NCBI RefSeq assembly: GCF_006829085.1
Contig: NZ_BJTC01000001.1
Span: 62,001-126,000 of the forward strand
Direction: 5' to 3'
DNA length: 64,000 nucleotides
Source: Chryseobacterium sp. ON_d1
GTDB lineage: Bacteria; Bacteroidota; Bacteroidia; Flavobacteriales; Weeksellaceae
The notes beneath the pieces are model-generated. The model worked only from the letters and a program-made list of their open reading frames with translations. It had not been told where the DNA came from and did no database searches. Shown here one piece after another: positions 51,796 through 60,485 of the stretch (within the stretch, counting starts at the first letter, position 1; each line of letters opens with the position of its first letter). Both the position numbers and the translations under genes were made by a program.

Positions 51796-53235
51796 ATGAA
51801 AATTTATACATTGCTGGCTTTATCGTTTCTCTTTTTTAGTTCAAATGTTTTTTCACAATCTTACACTCCAAAAATAGAACCCTACGGATGTAAAATCAAG
51901 GTAGAAAATGGTGTAGTGGCAAAATGCGGTTATCTGGTAGTACCGGAAAGCAGAGCAAGGCCTACAAAAAACCTGATCAAAATCCCCTTTATTTTTGTAA
52001 GGAGAAAGAATCAGGACTCCATTAAAAATATTTCCCTATATACCACAGGCGGTCCGGGATATAGTACTACACTGGGGATTAGCAAGATCGGACCGAACTC
52101 AGGCTTTTTAAGATATGGCGGTTTTATCGCTTTCGATCAGCGCGGTACCAAGCTGGCTGTCCCTTCACTAGAGTGTCCTGAAGTGGAGGAAGCCATTAAA
52201 CGTTCGTATAGGGAAAACCTTCCCAAAGACAGCTTGGTAAAGCTCGCGGTAACATCAGCACGGAAACGTTTCACGGCAAAAGGCATCGATCTTTCAGCAT
52301 ACAATACTACGGAAAGCGCTGCGGATATCAGCGATCTTAAAAAAGCCTTAAAAATCGAATCCATGATGCTGGTCGGCATTTCTTATAGTGGTGGATTAAT
52401 GCTTACTGTTGCTAAAAACCATCCCGAAGGTATAAAGGCACTTATACTGAATTCGCCCCTTCCCAGTTTTGTAAATTATGAAGAGCATGGACTGATCAAT
52501 ATGAACGAAGCTTTAAATCAGGTAATTGGTAATGTGGATGCCGATTCAACAAAAACCATATATAAAGATCTTAAGTCGCGTTTCCATGATTATTTCACCA
52601 AAATTTCCTCCAAACGTTTTACTGCACGCTATCTTCCCAAAGGAAGTAGCGATAGTATCAAAATCAGCTATGGGAAAGCCGAGCTGCTAGATGCCATTTT
52701 CGGAAAAATGGAGAATGGAACAGTTCAAACAGTGCCATCTGTAGTGAATGATATTATCAATGGCAAACATCAGCCGTATATCACCGAAGTTATGGATGGT
52801 ATATTTTCTGGCGATCTGAACCGAACACTGGGCATGCGTTATTCGGTATATTGTTCGGAACAGATTGCTTATTCAGATCCCAAACTGATTGCCAAGCAGG
52901 ATGAGATCCTTCCTTGGCTTGCCGGTTACCCTTTTAATAACGTCAATAAAGAAATCTGCGATTGCTGGAAGGTTAATCCCCAGCCCCAATCGATAAAAAC
53001 ACCTGTTTATTCGAATATTCCGGCACTGATATCAGCAGGTGATGCCGATCCGTTTTGTAGGCCCTTTTATAATACGCTTATTAAAAGATATATGCCCAAC
53101 GCGCAGCTTCTTATTATCCACAACCGGGCACACGGGGCGGGCTTTGGTAACAGCAATGCTGATTATCTTGATGAATTCTTAGCTGATCCGTACAAAAAAC
53201 TGGTTTCAAAAAGTACTGATGTAAAGATTGAATAG
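51796..53235 (+). CDS. exported alpha/beta hydrolase (TAP-like peptidase/esterase)
   Basis: A 479-residue secreted hydrolase with signal peptide MKIYTLLALSFLFFSSNVFS. LYTTGGPGYSTT (81-92) is the oxyanion loop and FDQRGTKLA the usual following motif. The nucleophile elbow is GISYSG (S196) with Ser in place of the usual second glycine. AHGAGFGN supplies the histidine. A C-terminal TAP-like region (ISAGDADPFCRPFY) is present. Tripeptidyl aminopeptidase or esterase function is likely; substrate unknown. Codon use is somewhat more GC-rich than the arginine region, hinting at transfer. Confidence 0.88.
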   Translation: MKIYTLLALSFLFFSSNVFSQSYTPKIEPYGCKIKVENGVVAKCGYLVVPESRARPTKNLIKIPFIFVRRKNQDSIKNISLYTTGGPGYSTTLGISKIGPNSGFLRYGGFIAFDQRGTKLAVPSLECPEVEEAIKRSYRENLPKDSLVKLAVTSARKRFTAKGIDLSAYNTTESAADISDLKKALKIESMMLVGISYSGGLMLTVAKNHPEGIKALILNSPLPSFVNYEEHGLINMNEALNQVIGNVDADSTKTIYKDLKSRFHDYFTKISSKRFTARYLPKGSSDSIKISYGKAELLDAIFGKMENGTVQTVPSVVNDIINGKHQPYITEVMDGIFSGDLNRTLGMRYSVYCSEQIAYSDPKLIAKQDEILPWLAGYPFNNVNKEICDCWKVNPQPQSIKTPVYSNIPALISAGDADPFCRPFYNTLIKRYMPNAQLLIIHNRAHGAGFGNSNADYLDEFLADPYKKLVSKSTDVKIE

Positions 53236-53853
53236 CTCTGTATCAGATTAATGTTCGGATGAATGAGCAATGAAAAGAAAAATCTACCAGAAAATCCGGG
53301 CGAAGTGCAAAGTTGTGGGCCAAGCAAAAGCTTAGCTAATCTGAGAAAAAACTACTGCCAACTACTTGTTTTTGTTTCTGGAGATTGTCTTACAAGGCTT
53401 TACGGTGATTAAGCTTCTTGTAAGCTTGTTGGTTCGTCAATAGTTTATTAACCTTTTTAAGTACCCACACATAGGTAATTACGGTTTACTTTTCTTCAGA
53501 CAGCGATAATTTTAATAAAAATTGAACATTTATATTTACCAAAAAGAGTGACATTTTATAAATCGTATATTTTGAAAATATAATTGAACTTTTTGTAACA
53601 ATTTATTATTGATCTGTTTATTATTTTGTAATAGTCCTGATTATCTTTGTGTCAGTACAAAAGCAATTCACTGAAATGGAAGAAGTTAATCTTTGGTTAG
53701 ACCAACCAAAAAAAGGATAAACAAGAATTAATTTCAAAGATTTTTATATAAAATTATTGAATATGTTGTCTTGAAATTATTTCAAGGCAATACTTGTTTA
53801 ATTCATTTATCAAAGCTTTCGATAGCTTATCATTAACTTCACCAACAGATAGA
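53236..53853. other. 618-base gap with a hairpin and a possible gene remnant
   Basis: A -7-like TATCTTTG is at 53642-53649. From 53676 the frame reads MEEVNLWLDQPKKG then stops. Removing one base in the A7 run would continue DKQELISKIFI, so this may be the end of a decayed gene. A hairpin TTGTCTTGAAA (53766-53776)/TTTCAAGGCAA (53780-53790) lies before the DoxX-like gene. No intact gene is supported. Confidence 0.45.
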
Positions 53854-54210
53854 ATGAATACAATTTTGTGGATTATACAGGGACTTCTGTCTCTATTTTT
53901 TATCATGCCAGGTTATGGAAAAATTACAGGCAGTAAAAACACACACGTCGAGAACGGGCATCTAAAACCTGACAGCTCTATAATACCAATCCGGATATTA
54001 GGTTTTCTTGAATTATTGGGCTGTTTTGGAATCATATTTCCTTGGCTTTTCGGTATTTTGCCAATTTTGACACCGATGGCAGCGACAGGCTTTTGTTTGA
54101 CCATGCTGGCAGGTATTTTTGTTCATATCCAAAAAAAAGAATACGAAATGCTTCCCATGTTGATTATTGTTTTTATTCTGTCAGCAATAGTCGCATATTT
54201 CAGATATTAA
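53854..54210 (+). CDS. DoxX-like membrane protein
   Basis: Starts at the ATG 53854 (MNTILWIIQGLLSLFF); a TTG start at 53794 would add 20 residues and is unlikely. The 118-residue protein has four hydrophobic helices. The stretch MPGYGKITGSK after the first and FLELLGCFGIIFPW are typical of the DoxX-like family. Members are linked to redox or sulfur metabolism and membrane adaptation; the exact role here is unknown. A hairpin follows the gene. Confidence 0.82.
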   Translation: MNTILWIIQGLLSLFFIMPGYGKITGSKNTHVENGHLKPDSSIIPIRILGFLELLGCFGIIFPWLFGILPILTPMAATGFCLTMLAGIFVHIQKKEYEMLPMLIIVFILSAIVAYFRY

Positions 54211-54255
54211 ATCTATCTTTTAATAGGAATAATATTACAAAATTCAGCATTAAAA

Positions 54256-54285
54256 AGCCTCTCATTCTTTTGAGAGGCTCATTTA
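54256..54285 (+). terminator. hairpin terminator after the DoxX-like gene
   Basis: AGCCTCTCA (54256-54264), loop TTCTTT, TGAGAGGCT (54271-54279), then CATTTATT. The stem is good but the T-tract is short. Confidence 0.75.
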
Positions 54286-54433
54286 TTCCAATGTCGCATA
54301 ACTTTTTGATGCTCTGCCTGTACACTTTAGCAGAGGTTTGTGAAAGAGTAGTAGTTTTTTAAGATGAAAATAGAGCTGATTGATCCGACATAAGTGATTT
54401 TACCTAAATTTGTAACGGATTTTTTGATCATCT

Positions 54434-55402
54434 ATGGCGGATAAAAGAGCGCAGGCCTATATTCCTTGGCTTGATACAATCAGCGACTTTTTCGATACCT
54501 TCAGGATCGGTAAAGCAGATAATAATTTTTTTACCATTATGCGGGTGGAAGACCAGGCAAAAGGCAAATTATTGTTCATGCCGTTGTTCCGGGGTAATTT
54601 TTTCCGGCTTTTGATCTGTAGAACGCCTGGACTTCGATTTCTGCTTCCGGATGAAACCGTCAATACTTCAGCGAACAGTATTTATTTCGCATACCCCGGC
54701 AAAATAGAAAGCTGGCAGCGGGTGGAAACTATCTATGGTTACCTCCTTTGTTTTACCCCCGAATTTGCAAAAATAGATCCTTTAAAACCCAAGTTTGAAA
54801 AGGATTATCCTTTTTTCTTGAACGGAGCAAATTCAATCCTGAAATTGTCACAGGAAGATATGGATGCTATAGGATGCACCGCCGAAAAGTTGCTCGGCGA
54901 AATGACATCAGGCAACGAGGACAATTTTGAAATGATACAGTCTTTGTTAAAAGTGTTGCTTATCCAGATCCGCCGTCTGTATTATAAAGATAAAGAGGTG
55001 AAAACAGCTTTTCAGTTGAAGCAGGCTTCGTTGATGGTCAGATTCAGAAGAGTGCTGGATACTTACGCTGTTGATGCTCCAAATAAAAGGAGAGAAGAAA
55101 AGCCAACAGTGAGAACCATTGCAGATGAACTGAACCTTACCCCTAGCCATTTAAACTTTTTAGTTAAAAAATATACAGGACACACAGCCTTATACCATAT
55201 CAATGAAAAAATATTGCTGGAAGCAAAAAGCCTGTTGACACATACTGATCTACAGGTGTCGGAAATAGCAGATTTGCTTAGGTTTACTGAAGCAGCTTAT
55301 TTCAACCGTTTTTTCAAGAAAATGACAGGCATAACTCCCACAGCATACCGGAGAGATGCTCTTCAACTCATGCGCAGCCCGCTTGACAGCCAAAATCGAT
55401 AA
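54434..55402 (+). CDS. AraC-family transcriptional regulator
   Basis: A 322-residue regulator. The N-terminal sensing region includes a ring of aromatic strands (FRGNFFRLLICRTPGLRFLL), and the C-terminal AraC helix-turn-helices read RTIADELNLTPSHLNFLVKK and VSEIADLLRFTEAAYFNRFFKK. It is followed at 79 bases by an MFS efflux gene in the same direction, so it is probably its regulator. A -7 box TAAATTTG is at 54405-54412. Confidence 0.92.
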   Translation: MADKRAQAYIPWLDTISDFFDTFRIGKADNNFFTIMRVEDQAKGKLLFMPLFRGNFFRLLICRTPGLRFLLPDETVNTSANSIYFAYPGKIESWQRVETIYGYLLCFTPEFAKIDPLKPKFEKDYPFFLNGANSILKLSQEDMDAIGCTAEKLLGEMTSGNEDNFEMIQSLLKVLLIQIRRLYYKDKEVKTAFQLKQASLMVRFRRVLDTYAVDAPNKRREEKPTVRTIADELNLTPSHLNFLVKKYTGHTALYHINEKILLEAKSLLTHTDLQVSEIADLLRFTEAAYFNRFFKKMTGITPTAYRRDALQLMRSPLDSQNR

Positions 55403-55481
55403 AAAATCCAATAATTGCCTGAATATGGACAAGCCTTGTGCTGTTTAAGTTCTTGAAATTTGTACGATCAAACAAATAAGA

Positions 55482-56675
55482 ATGAACGAAATTAATACAA
55501 GCGACACAACAGGCACGCAAGTATCCATGCTGCCTGTCTATATTCTATCTCTGGCTACTTTTATTGTCTTTTTTCAAGGATTCATGGTTGCACCATTGCT
55601 GCCTTTGTTATCAGAACAGTTCGGTACCAGCGCCCGGCATGTGAGTTTTATTGAACCAGCCTATCTGCTCGGTTATGGATTGTTCACACTGGTGTATGCG
55701 CCTCTAAGTGACCGCTTTGGCAGATTCCGGATAGTGGCTTTCTGCCTGATCATATTTTCCTTGCTCACGTTGCTGACCGCTTTTGTCAGAGGGGTCGACC
55801 AGATGATTTTTCTTCGGTTACTGACGGGCATCGGTGCAGCCGGTATTGCTCCTACAACCATTAGCTGGATCAGTGATGGCTATCCGTACGAAAAGCGGGG
55901 GCATGCACTGGGGATCTTCTTTGGCAACATGGCCGGAGGTACTGCCTTTGGTTCCAGTGCAGGGGCCTTAATTACATCAGTGATAGGTTGGCAATGGCTT
56001 TTTATAGGTGTTGCAGGCGTAGCTCTGCTTATTTTTTTCCTCATAGTGATGTATCAGAAAAATATATTCAAAGAAGGAGGGGAATTAGCGGAAAGCAATG
56101 ATAATATTTTGCTGTCCTTTCATGGTATACTGTCAAGCAGAAGGGCAAGGCGTACCTATTTTTATGTCTTGCTTAACGGGATGTTCCATGGTGGTATTTT
56201 CGCCTGGCTTGCCTATTTTTTCTATAAAAATTACAGTTTGAATGAGTTTCAGATTGGGTTAGCCTTATTGGGTTATGGAATTCCCGGGTTATTATTGGGG
56301 CCATTGCTGGGCAGACTTGCCGATCGTTACGGAAGAAGCAGGATAATACCTTTAGGTCTATTCCTGGGAAGCATCACTGTATTGCTGCTCAGCCAGAATT
56401 TGAGTCTTACTGCATCCTGTATTATAGTGGCATTGCTTTCTCTGGGATTTGATCTGTCTCATCCTTTATTTGCTGCTATAATTACTACATTCAGTTCCCG
56501 AAAAGGTGCTGCAACAGGCCTCTTCGCATTTTTTCTTTTTTCAGGCTATGGCCTGGGAAGCCTCGGATTGAGCCTGATCATCAATGTTGGTCTGGAAAGG
56601 GCATTCCAGTTATATGGTGCAGGCGTTCTGATTGCGGCAGTTTTTTCTGTATTTGTCTTCAGGAATGAGAGGTAA
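55482..56675 (+). CDS. MFS transporter, DHA1 drug-efflux type
   Basis: A 397-residue inner-membrane transporter with 12 helices. MFS motif A is YAPLSDRFGRFRI in the first half and LGRLADRYGRSRI in the second, and motif C-like glycine-rich segments (GIGAAGIAPTTISWI) fit drug:H+ antiporters. It follows an AraC regulator. Exported substrate unknown. Confidence 0.92.
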   Translation: MNEINTSDTTGTQVSMLPVYILSLATFIVFFQGFMVAPLLPLLSEQFGTSARHVSFIEPAYLLGYGLFTLVYAPLSDRFGRFRIVAFCLIIFSLLTLLTAFVRGVDQMIFLRLLTGIGAAGIAPTTISWISDGYPYEKRGHALGIFFGNMAGGTAFGSSAGALITSVIGWQWLFIGVAGVALLIFFLIVMYQKNIFKEGGELAESNDNILLSFHGILSSRRARRTYFYVLLNGMFHGGIFAWLAYFFYKNYSLNEFQIGLALLGYGIPGLLLGPLLGRLADRYGRSRIIPLGLFLGSITVLLLSQNLSLTASCIIVALLSLGFDLSHPLFAAIITTFSSRKGAATGLFAFFLFSGYGLGSLGLSLIINVGLERAFQLYGAGVLIAAVFSVFVFRNER

Positions 56676-56985
56676 TATTGACTCTATAGATGAACAAGAT
56701 AATACTTGTAAAAATAAAATAGGTTAATCAATGTGATATCTGACTGAATAATACATCTTAAAACTCAAGTGTCTATAAAAAATTACAGATTGAACCTGCC
56801 CCATTCATTTAATAACCAAAGGAAAAGATAAGAAAATGTAGGATTCAAATTAAACAGGATATACCTAAAAGTGGATCCTGACAGCCCGTCAATCAGAAGA
56901 ACAAAAAGAAACAAAGCAGAAGTGCTGAGATTTTGTACTGATAATACGGTTTCATGAATGTTGAAATGATGTAAGCTGATACTTT
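56676..56985. other. 310-base gap between convergent MFS and AraC genes, nothing found
   Basis: AT-rich spacer without a clear hairpin, repeat or reading frame. A weak run of polypurine near 56815-56930 was the only feature. Confidence 0.6.
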
Positions 56986-57765
56986 TTATTTTAGTTTAAA
57001 TTCAGAAGGTCTCATATTAGTCAGTTGCTGAAAATTATTGCTAAATGCAGATATATTGGAATAGCCGACTTCATAAGCTATTTCGGTAATATTCAGATCA
57101 GTATCTTTGATTAATTCCATAGCTCTGATAATCCTCAGCATTTTTAAATATTGAATAAAAGTAATGTGAAGTTTCGTTTGGAATAATCTTGTCAAACTTC
57201 TCACACTCATCCCAAATTGCTGCGCAATAGTGTCTAAGCTGAGGTCCTCTCTTAAGCGATTTCTGACATGATCGATAATGGCATTGAGCCGTTGGTCATC
57301 TGTTGTAGGAAGTTGAATAGAAAATTTTTTTAGGTTTTCTTTTGATAGCACATTCCGCAGCGTTGTTAAAAACTCAAATTCCCAGGACCCTTTATAATAA
57401 TTTCCTTGCCATTTTTCACTGAATGAAAGCATTTCTGAAAGAAGCTTACTCACAGGATAAATACCTAGTTCATCATAAAAACCACTCACTCCATCACTCG
57501 GGAAATAGAGATTGATAATATACAAATCTTGTGTGTTAAACATCAGGTTATGAGGATAATTCTTAGGTATCCAGATATAATGATTAGACGGAATATAGAA
57601 ATCTTTCTCATTAGTTTGCAAGTAAGCAATACCACCATAAACCAATAACAGCTGCGCTTTGTCATGCTGGTGTGAAGGCAAGCGCTGTTCTGTCTGCTGT
57701 CGTATCACCAGGATAGATTCAGGATTTTGATCAACAATGTTTATTAATTGGTTAAAAATTTCCAT
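56986..57765 (-). CDS. AraC-family regulator, divergent from the efflux operon
   Basis: A 259-residue regulator starting at 57765 (MEIFNQLINIV); a longer frame to 57855 runs through the promoter and is rejected. The N-terminal cupin part contains LPSHQHDKAQLLLVYGG and IPSNHYIWIPKNYPH, and the C-terminal helix-turn-helices are SLDTIAQQFGMSVRSLTRLFQ and ITEIAYEVGYSNISAFSNNF. It faces the TolC-EmrAB operon, so it is the probable local regulator. Confidence 0.92.
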   Translation of the reverse strand: MEIFNQLINIVDQNPESILVIRQQTEQRLPSHQHDKAQLLLVYGGIAYLQTNEKDFYIPSNHYIWIPKNYPHNLMFNTQDLYIINLYFPSDGVSGFYDELGIYPVSKLLSEMLSFSEKWQGNYYKGSWEFEFLTTLRNVLSKENLKKFSIQLPTTDDQRLNAIIDHVRNRLREDLSLDTIAQQFGMSVRSLTRLFQTKLHITFIQYLKMLRIIRAMELIKDTDLNITEIAYEVGYSNISAFSNNFQQLTNMRPSEFKLK

Positions 57766-57770
57766 TTGGC

Positions 57771-57778
57771 CAAATATA
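57771..57778 (-). promoter_or_regulatory. -7 box of the divergent AraC gene
   Basis: On the minus strand TATATTTG lies 5 bases from the ATG at 57765, so the mRNA could be leaderless or nearly so. On the plus strand a TAATTTTG box (57825-57832) could serve the efflux operon. Confidence 0.5.
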
Positions 57779-57856
57779 GTAAATATTAGGCTAATTATAT
57801 AAAAAGAAGACATTGTACGTTGGATAATTTTGCTGTGTAAATAATAGTAAATCATT

Positions 57857-58105
57857 ATGAAACAGAAAAAGATGTGCTTTCACCAAGAACCTGAAATTCA
57901 AAATAAAGATTCTAATACATCATCCCATTTGATAAAAAATATTAAGGCAATAAATGCCTGTTGGCCTGCTTATGCCTATCATACTGTTTTTATACCGGGA
58001 ACCGATTTAACCTTTGCCTTCGATGCATTAAAAGAGGCGGTCAAAAAATGGCTAATACCGAGTAATAAAAATAAAAATCATTTAAAAAATAATGAAAAAA
58101 TATAG
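57857..58105 (+). CDS. small hypothetical protein at the head of the efflux operon
   Basis: An 82-residue protein with no signal or membrane helix: MKQKKMCFHQEPEIQ at the start, then a core ACWPAYAYHTVFIPGTDLTF and a lysine-rich tail. It overlaps the TolC gene start by 14 bases. Not recognised. It could be a real small protein or a translated leader for coupling. Confidence 0.5.
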   Translation: MKQKKMCFHQEPEIQNKDSNTSSHLIKNIKAINACWPAYAYHTVFIPGTDLTFAFDALKEAVKKWLIPSNKNKNHLKNNEKI

Positions 58106-59426
58106 TTCAATCTCGATTTTGGTCATAGGGTGGGTGCTGTTTGCACCATCCCTCCATGCTCAGAATACAGAAAATGTCCAAGCATTAAGTTTGGAACAGA
58201 TATGGAAAATCGCTGAAGCGAATAATCACCAGCTGAAACTTTCTGATTTAAATCTTCAAAAAGCTAGTTTGGAGGTACTTGAAGCAAAGGATCGCTTGTT
58301 ACCTGAGATTGCGGTAGGTGGGGATATAAAACTCAATTCCAGATTTTTGATTTATGATAATGGTTTATTCGCATCACCTCAGGATGTACCTGTAAAAGGC
58401 TATGGATACGGACTGGGATACAGCTTAAATTTCAGTCTTTTTAATGGAGGCAGAGAGAGAAGAAATATCGCCATGAAAAAAGAAGAAGAGATACAGAAAC
58501 AATATGAAGCTGAACTCCAAAATCAGAGTATAAAATATAATGTGGCAGCTGCATATTTTGAGTTATATAAATTTCTGCATTTCCATGATTTTCTTGAAGC
58601 AGAAATTGATACAGAAAAAAAACAGCTGACCCTGATAGAAAGCCTGTATAAAAACGGTACCGTGCTTAAGAGTGATGTGCTGAGAATCTCTGTAAAATTA
58701 TCTCAGCTGGAACTTAGTTTTTCTGATATTGAAAAAAAGATAGAAATTGCCAGACAGCGGCTCAATATTCTAATGGGGCGTGAAGCTAAAAATGAATTAA
58801 CCATCAATTATCAGGATATTGTTAAAACAGGTACCATCACAGATACAGTTTACAGCGACTATATAGATATCGCACTCCATCAGTCTCCTGAGTATAAAAT
58901 GGTCAATAGTGAAATTAAATGGAACGAATTGAACATCAGACAGATTAAAGCCACAAGATTTCCCAAAATATCGCTGTACTCCAATTACAATTATACCTAT
59001 CCGCAGATCTCGTTCTATCCATATTCGAATGACCTGTGGGGATTTGGTCAAACAGGAATTAAAGCACAGTTTTCTATTGACAATCTCTACAAGAGTAAAC
59101 ATTCAATAGCCCGTGCCCAGGTTATAAGCCATCAGGTAAAAGAAAAAGCTGAAATGAAGAAAGATGAAATTTACCTCCAGGTAAAAGAAGCTTATCTGCA
59201 GCAGCAACAAGCTTTGGAAAGTGTTGAAACAGCCGCAAAAATTATAGCAAAAAACACCGAAACGGTTCGGGTTATCAGAAGTAGTTATCTGAATCAGGAA
59301 TCTCTTCTGACTGATCTTCTGGAGGCTGAAAATAATTTATTGGAAGCCAGATTCAATTTAACAGCTGCACAAACAAACGTAAAACTCACAAAGATCAGAT
59401 TGCTGGCGATCGTAGGAATTCTTTAA
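58092..59426 (+). CDS. TolC-family outer-membrane efflux protein
   Basis: A 444-residue exported channel protein with a signal peptide to about LHAQ. Two repeats of the coiled-coil/strand unit are visible (EVLEAKDRLLPEIAVGG and the second half from TRFPKISLYSNYNYTYP). Forms the trimeric outer-membrane tunnel of a tripartite pump. The HlyD-like and MFS partners follow 9 and 3 bases later. Confidence 0.93.
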   Translation: MKKYSSISILVIGWVLFAPSLHAQNTENVQALSLEQIWKIAEANNHQLKLSDLNLQKASLEVLEAKDRLLPEIAVGGDIKLNSRFLIYDNGLFASPQDVPVKGYGYGLGYSLNFSLFNGGRERRNIAMKKEEEIQKQYEAELQNQSIKYNVAAAYFELYKFLHFHDFLEAEIDTEKKQLTLIESLYKNGTVLKSDVLRISVKLSQLELSFSDIEKKIEIARQRLNILMGREAKNELTINYQDIVKTGTITDTVYSDYIDIALHQSPEYKMVNSEIKWNELNIRQIKATRFPKISLYSNYNYTYPQISFYPYSNDLWGFGQTGIKAQFSIDNLYKSKHSIARAQVISHQVKEKAEMKKDEIYLQVKEAYLQQQQALESVETAAKIIAKNTETVRVIRSSYLNQESLLTDLLEAENNLLEARFNLTAAQTNVKLTKIRLLAIVGIL

Positions 59427-59435
59427 TACAACATT

Positions 59436-60482
59436 ATGAACAAGAATAAGACAGATAAAATCATTATAATCCTTACCAAATGGTTCGGAATCACATTATT
59501 GGCAGGAATTATTATTTGGGGAGCAGCCTGTTTCTTAGAAAGACTGGATTATGAACAGACTAATGACGCACAGGTGGATGCCTATTTGTCCCCCGTCAAT
59601 GCAAAAGTGGGCGGATATATCAGTAAAGTATGTTATAAAGACAATCAGCAGGTTAAAAAAGGAGATACGCTTGTGGTGATTGAGCTGGGCGAATATGGGC
59701 TGAAAAAAGACGCTGCGTCAGCAGAACTCATGAGTTCGCATGCCAAATTACCTATCCTGGCGGCGAATGAAGAAACGCAAATTAAAAATATTGAGGTTAT
59801 AAAGGCACAGTTGGCAGGTGCTGAAGCGAGATTGAATCAGCAGCAAAAAGAATTTGGCCGTTATAAAAATCTACTGGCTGATGAATCCACCACACAACAG
59901 AAATTTGATAATGTGAGTACTTCTTTATCAATCACGCAATCTGATTATGATCAGGCAAAAGCTTCTTTACAGGTAGCTGAATCCAAACTAAATGACTTCA
60001 GTGCACAACGCAAAGCGATACAGGCAGAAATAAAGCTCAAAGAAACACTTCTTCAAAGACAGGAATTAGACATTCGATATACCATTGTCACAGCACCTTT
60101 TGATGGGCAAATTGGTAAAAAGACCATTCAGGAAGGGCAACTGGTCCAGGCAGGTCAAACATTGGCATTTATACTGAACAGAGCCGAGGAAAAATGGGTA
60201 ACGGCAAATTTTAAGGAAACACAGGTTGCTGGCTTTCAGATCAGGCAAGCGGTATCTGTCGAGGTCGATGCTTTTCCGCATGAAAAATTTAATGGTATTA
60301 TTGAATCACTTTCACCTACCACAGGTTCACGCTATTCTTTGCTTCCTCCTGATAATGCCACAGGCAATTTCGTCAAAATCATCCAACGCATTCCTGTTCG
60401 GATCAAACTGACGGATCAGCCTGCCAAATTATCTAAACTTTCAGCAGGAATGAACGCAAATGTTTATGTTTTAAAAAATTAA
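59436..60482 (+). CDS. HlyD/EmrA-type membrane-fusion protein
   Basis: A 348-residue periplasmic adaptor with a single N-terminal helix (TLLAGIIIWGAACFL). NDAQVDAYLSPVNAKVGGYI and VKKGDTLVVIE are the split lipoyl domain, LAGAEARLNQQQKEFGRYK the coiled coil, and IVTAPFDGQIGKKTIQEGQLV the second lipoyl half. It bridges the MFS pump and the TolC protein. Substrate unknown. Confidence 0.93.
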   Translation: MNKNKTDKIIIILTKWFGITLLAGIIIWGAACFLERLDYEQTNDAQVDAYLSPVNAKVGGYISKVCYKDNQQVKKGDTLVVIELGEYGLKKDAASAELMSSHAKLPILAANEETQIKNIEVIKAQLAGAEARLNQQQKEFGRYKNLLADESTTQQKFDNVSTSLSITQSDYDQAKASLQVAESKLNDFSAQRKAIQAEIKLKETLLQRQELDIRYTIVTAPFDGQIGKKTIQEGQLVQAGQTLAFILNRAEEKWVTANFKETQVAGFQIRQAVSVEVDAFPHEKFNGIIESLSPTTGSRYSLLPPDNATGNFVKIIQRIPVRIKLTDQPAKLSKLSAGMNANVYVLKN

Positions 60483-60485
60483 AAA

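Noticed and set aside
57766..57855. 30-residue N-terminal extension of the AraC regulator
   Set aside because: It crosses its own -7 box and no family member begins this way.
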